A DNA stretch of 64,000 nucleotides from positions 1 through 64,000 of the forward strand of contig NZ_JACCCV010000003.1 in NCBI RefSeq assembly GCF_013410115.1. The letters run 5' to 3'. Positions within the stretch are counted from its first letter, which is position 1. Every line of letters starts with the position of its first letter. The stretch comes from Tunturiibacter gelidiferens. GTDB taxonomy: Bacteria; Acidobacteriota; Terriglobia; Terriglobales; Acidobacteriaceae. The translations under genes were made by a program, and so were the position numbers. Positions 60,751 through 64,000 of the stretch are shown here, piece by piece. The notes beneath the pieces are model-generated. The model worked only from the letters and a program-made list of their open reading frames with translations. It had not been told where the DNA came from and made no database searches.

Positions 60751-63345
60751 ATGCTGAGTTCCTCCCGGGCCAGGAAATTTACCACTGTTTTTGGAATAGC
60801 AATCGCACTTGTGGGGGGCGCTTACTTCTATGCAGTCACCCCGCACCACTCATCGGCTCCCCCAGACTCAGCAGACGGTTTGCTAGACAAGGCTGACACT
60901 CTTTCATGGGGAAATCGCTGGGCTGAAGCTCAGCCTATTTATGCAAAGGCTTCACAACTCTTTAGATTTCAAAACCGGCCTTCAAAAGCGCTATATGCCG
61001 TCGTGAGCGAGATTCCCGCTGATGAATCCGTGAGTGCTCCTGCGACGATCCTGAAGTTGACACAGGACCTCGCAAAGCCGGAGGCACAAGACCTCGAGAC
61101 GAAACTTAGAATCCTCACAATTAGAGGAATGCTTCAGATCAATTACGATGCGGCTGAAGCGCGCGCAACCTGGCAAGAAGTCTTTTCACTCGCCATCAAG
61201 TTGCATCATTACGAACTGGCAACTCGCGCTGAAGGCGAGCAGGGAATTGCCGCATTTATCTTGGGGGATACCGATACCGCGAAGAAACAGGTTGTGCGGG
61301 CCTGGGGCCTCTCAAAGGTCGAGCGCGATCCAGCCGCCACGGTGCGCTATGCGAGTGTCTTTGGCGCAGGCTTGGTTCAACTTCATCGTTACAAGGAAGC
61401 TCTGACCCCACTTGATCAGGCGATCAAAATAGCTAGTTCGACCAACGGACTCGCATACCCAACAATCGCTGTTTACGCAAAGATCGAGGCACTTGCCGGA
61501 CTGCATCAATACGAACCGGCGCTCGCGCTAGCAAATCGGTCGCTTGCCCGACTCCAGGGGACAACTTACGAAGCTCACAAGTCACAGGTCTACATCTCTC
61601 GGGGTTCGATCAGCCGTGAGAGTGGCAACTGGACCCCTGCGATCTCGGACTATGAGCAAGCAATCAACATTTCCAAGAAAATCGATAATTACCGCGGAGT
61701 AACGGACGCTGGCGGCCTTCTCGCACAAAGCTATGAACACGTGGGAAATTTGCCCGGCGCACTAAATGCGATCAACGACGCCATCGAAGCGAACACAAAG
61801 ATTCCAGACGAGCTCTATTTGGTGCCCCGTAATCTAGCCATCAAGGCTGGAATTGTGGGGCAGCTGGGACACGTGGACGAGTCCGACGCACTCTACCGAA
61901 AGAGTATTGCCCTAGTAGACGTAATGATTGAACACGCCGCAACTATAAACATTCAGCGATATTTGCTCGCCGAGATGAGCGATGTTTACTCGGGATATTT
62001 CGCTTCTCTATGCAGACAGAAGCGATACGAAGAGGCGTTGGTGGCGCTCGAAAAGGTCCGAGGTCGCGTTGAATCTGAAGCTCTCCAACACCATACGAGC
62101 CAACCAATTCACTCTCCGACTCCCGAAGAAAGAGAGCTTACGCGCCTCAACATTGCGCTAGTCAACACGGATGACCCCGCTTCCAGAGCGTCAATTACAA
62201 GTGCGATCTATACATCTGAGCTGCAAATCAACCCAAGCGCGCTCACACAAGAGACTATTGCTCATCCGGTTCACTTAGAAGCCTTACAACGCAGCCTTTC
62301 GCCTAACACCTTATTGATCGAATACGTGCTGGCAGAACCGAACTCTCACGCGTTTGCGATCACACATGATTCCGTCACACCGTATCGCCTGCCTTCAAAG
62401 AGCGTGATCGAGGAAGATGCAAATCAATATAGGAAAGAGATTCGAGGGGAAAGGGAAGATAGAGCGTTAGCTCAACGTCTTTTCAGCGAGCTGCTGGAGC
62501 CAATAAAAGAGTACCCCCAGAAGACCGACCTCGTGATTGTTCCAGATGGTTCACTCCATCTCTTGCCCTTCTCAGCACTTTCAGACAAAACCGCCTACGT
62601 CTTGAAGACCCACACCGTTGACGTGGCGCCATCGGCCACAGTTTATGACCTCATTGCACAGAGAGTTAAGAGGAGGGAAGTGGCCTCCATGCCCTACATC
62701 GGTGTTGCTGCCTGGACCCAGCCGGCAGACACGCGGAATCCGATCGTTCGGGCCATCACCGGTCCTCAACGAAGCCAGCTTGTTCCACTTCCAGATAGCA
62801 AAGAGGAAGTGGAGACTATCGCCGAGGACTTGCCACATCCCAGCACGATTTTGCTTGGTGCGGACGCTACCGAGGCACGCTTCAAAAAGCTCTCATCGCA
62901 GAGCACCGACGTAGTTCACTTGGCGTTACACGGATACGCCGATCTCGACTACCCGGATCGCTCTGCCCTAGTCTTTGCGCCCGATCCAGCCAGTGGTGAA
63001 GACGGCTTGTTGCAGGTTCGAGAGATTCGCGGCCTCCATCTCAAAGCGAGGATGGTCACACTCTCTGCCTGCAATACGGGAGTCGGCCCGGTGGGACAGT
63101 CCGGAGTCGCTAACCTGGTCAATGCTTTCATTGAAGCAGGAGCTGATACGGTTGTTTCGACACTGTGGGAGTTGGAAGATCACACAACAGAACACCTGAT
63201 GGCGCAGTTTTATTCCAAACTGGCCGTCCACAATCGCAAGGTTGAAGCTCTTCGCACTGCTCAATTGGAGCTTTTAGATAGAGGTTTACCACCTTACTAT
63301 TGGGCAAGCTTTCAGGTTGTCGGCGATCCAAACGGCACGTTTTGA
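60751..63345 (+). CDS. TPR-CHAT caspase-like protease
   Basis: 864 residues. An N-terminal membrane helix or uncleaved signal (FTTVFGIAIALVGGAYFYAV, about 10-29) is followed by TPR repeats to about 500 and a C-terminal CHAT (caspase HetF-associated with TPRs) domain. Catalytic residues are visible: His in VHLALHGYADLD and Cys in TLSACNTGVG, followed by FIEAGADTVVSTLWELED. CHAT proteases cleave partner proteins; some act in CRISPR-guided or other defence. The membrane anchor suggests envelope sensing. No obvious substrate gene is adjacent; an S41 protease is convergent. Confidence 0.87.
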   Translation: MLSSSRARKFTTVFGIAIALVGGAYFYAVTPHHSSAPPDSADGLLDKADTLSWGNRWAEAQPIYAKASQLFRFQNRPSKALYAVVSEIPADESVSAPATILKLTQDLAKPEAQDLETKLRILTIRGMLQINYDAAEARATWQEVFSLAIKLHHYELATRAEGEQGIAAFILGDTDTAKKQVVRAWGLSKVERDPAATVRYASVFGAGLVQLHRYKEALTPLDQAIKIASSTNGLAYPTIAVYAKIEALAGLHQYEPALALANRSLARLQGTTYEAHKSQVYISRGSISRESGNWTPAISDYEQAINISKKIDNYRGVTDAGGLLAQSYEHVGNLPGALNAINDAIEANTKIPDELYLVPRNLAIKAGIVGQLGHVDESDALYRKSIALVDVMIEHAATINIQRYLLAEMSDVYSGYFASLCRQKRYEEALVALEKVRGRVESEALQHHTSQPIHSPTPEERELTRLNIALVNTDDPASRASITSAIYTSELQINPSALTQETIAHPVHLEALQRSLSPNTLLIEYVLAEPNSHAFAITHDSVTPYRLPSKSVIEEDANQYRKEIRGEREDRALAQRLFSELLEPIKEYPQKTDLVIVPDGSLHLLPFSALSDKTAYVLKTHTVDVAPSATVYDLIAQRVKRREVASMPYIGVAAWTQPADTRNPIVRAITGPQRSQLVPLPDSKEEVETIAEDLPHPSTILLGADATEARFKKLSSQSTDVVHLALHGYADLDYPDRSALVFAPDPASGEDGLLQVREIRGLHLKARMVTLSACNTGVGPVGQSGVANLVNAFIEAGADTVVSTLWELEDHTTEHLMAQFYSKLAVHNRKVEALRTAQLELLDRGLPPYYWASFQVVGDPNGTF

Positions 63346-63515
63346 GTTGATTGCTAGTTGCAATGAAATGCTGCCACTGAATGCAACGAACCGGCACCGA
63401 CAAGGCTTCTCTAGGAGCCGCCGTTCCTGAAGTGGATTGACTGACGTCGGTGATGCCGCCAATTGCAGCATAACGCTGCACTGGGTGGCAGAATTGATTG
63501 TATTCAGCATTGATC

Positions 63516-64000
63516 TTAACCCGCGATGTTGATCGCCTTCAGAAGCTGAGCATCCACTCCGCTTCTGCGTTGCTGCCAATCGAAATCAGCGATCACATCG
63601 GGTTCAATCGGACTACCCTCAAGCGCAGTACCATTCCAGGTGAAGTACGCGCCTGTTGGCAGCGCAAGACGAAAGCCATGCCCAACTTTCACGGAGGTCG
63701 CTGAGAGAAGCCGACCCGCCGTTTTCTCCCCAACAATCGTAGCGAGTTGGTTTTCTTTCGCGAAGATTGTGACCATTTCGGCGGCGCTCGCCGTGTGGCG
63801 ATCTACTAAAAGCACAATCTTCCCGTCGTAGGGCTTAGATCCCAGACCTTCCGTTTCGAGCACAATCGGCGACTTGGTGATTAGCGCCGGGAGGAACTGA
63901 AGACCGAGTAACCATAGAGCGCCTTTGGAAGATGGAATTCTGCCAAGACGTGGAAACCGCGTTTTCTCCGCAGCCAGGTCACGTTTGGCCCATCGCTTAC
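63516..64000 (-). CDS. S41-family peptidase, C-terminal part (cut by window edge)
   Basis: The frame stays open from the stop at 63516 to the right edge, so only the last 160 or so residues are present. The S41 (tail-specific protease) catalytic region is seen: GKIVLLVDRHTASAAEMVTIFAKEN (nucleophile Ser in TASAAE) and VGEKTAGRLLSATSVKVGHGFRLALPTGAYFTWNG (catalytic Lys region before the loop). The usual ending EP-DV follows. Probably periplasmic; the N-terminus and signal peptide lie outside. Confidence 0.82.
   Translation of the reverse strand, partial: KRWAKRDLAAEKTRFPRLGRIPSSKGALWLLGLQFLPALITKSPIVLETEGLGSKPYDGKIVLLVDRHTASAAEMVTIFAKENQLATIVGEKTAGRLLSATSVKVGHGFRLALPTGAYFTWNGTALEGSPIEPDVIADFDWQQRRSGVDAQLLKAINIAG

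Noticed and set aside
1..64000. tRNA and rRNA genes
   Set aside because: No cloverleaf-like sequence or rRNA segment was recognised by eye; a covariance search would be needed to exclude short RNAs.

Overview
The window reads as part of a large accessory replicon (plasmid or megaplasmid) of a soil-type Gram-negative bacterium with moderate to high GC. My best guess is the Acidobacteriota (Terriglobia). That guess rests on the overall gene repertoire and style and cannot be proven from the sequence alone. Plasmid character is supported directly by a RepA-type initiator with seven iterons (about 56.9-58.3 kb), a ParA ATPase with a small ribbon-helix-helix partner and a symmetric TCTAGA array (59.1-60.2 kb), an SSB, an ArdC-like protein, a RepB-like primase and a tyrosine recombinase.

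Layout. 0-1 kb: a small HNH gene pair. 1.4-3.8 kb: two TPR proteins, one with a SEC-C zinc motif and one with an Smr-like N-terminus. 3.9-21.4 kb, minus strand: a complete type 2 BREX (Pgl) phage-defence operon, pglW-pglX-pglY-pglZ-brxD-brxHI, with overlapping or nearly touching genes. 21.7-25.0 kb: an Hsp70/actin-fold ATPase and a helical protein whose C-terminus resembles the GrpE beta domain, reading in the BREX direction. 25.3-26.6 kb: a divergent ParB-like plus HNH pair behind a GTAC-rich control region. 27.4-38.9 kb: a metabolic and redox-stress block. It holds a LysR regulator with two matching operators, an SDR-RidA-nitronate monooxygenase-AraC operon, an ABM monooxygenase, a cytochrome b561/molybdopterin fusion, Ohr, two alpha/beta hydrolases, DoxX and an ECF sigma factor. 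39.0-40.2 kb: an IS481-type transposase. 40.5-43.1 kb: plasmid housekeeping (ArdC-like, primase, SSB). 43.4-52.8 kb: a second accessory block with Shedu SduA, a DUF5677-like protein, a DGQHR-domain/helical pair, and an unrecognised envelope cluster of three homologous exported or anchored proteins plus an OmpA-like membrane protein. A 50-bp remnant of ssb lies just beyond it, so this cargo is bracketed by ssb sequence. 53.1-55.6 kb: small Cys protein, recombinase, YhcG-type nuclease. 56.0-60.2 kb: replication and partition. 60.8-63.3 kb: TPR-CHAT protease. At the right edge: the C-terminal part of an S41 protease.

How it fits together. The replicon carries several layers of defence (BREX-2, Shedu, YhcG, possibly CHAT and DGQHR) beside an antirestriction-like gene and a stress/detoxification segment. 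The two strongest candidates for an undescribed system are the envelope cluster at 48.2-52.8 kb, because all three homologues share N- and C-terminal blocks and are packed with an OmpA-like anchor, and the chaperone-like pair at 21.7-25.0 kb beside BREX-2.
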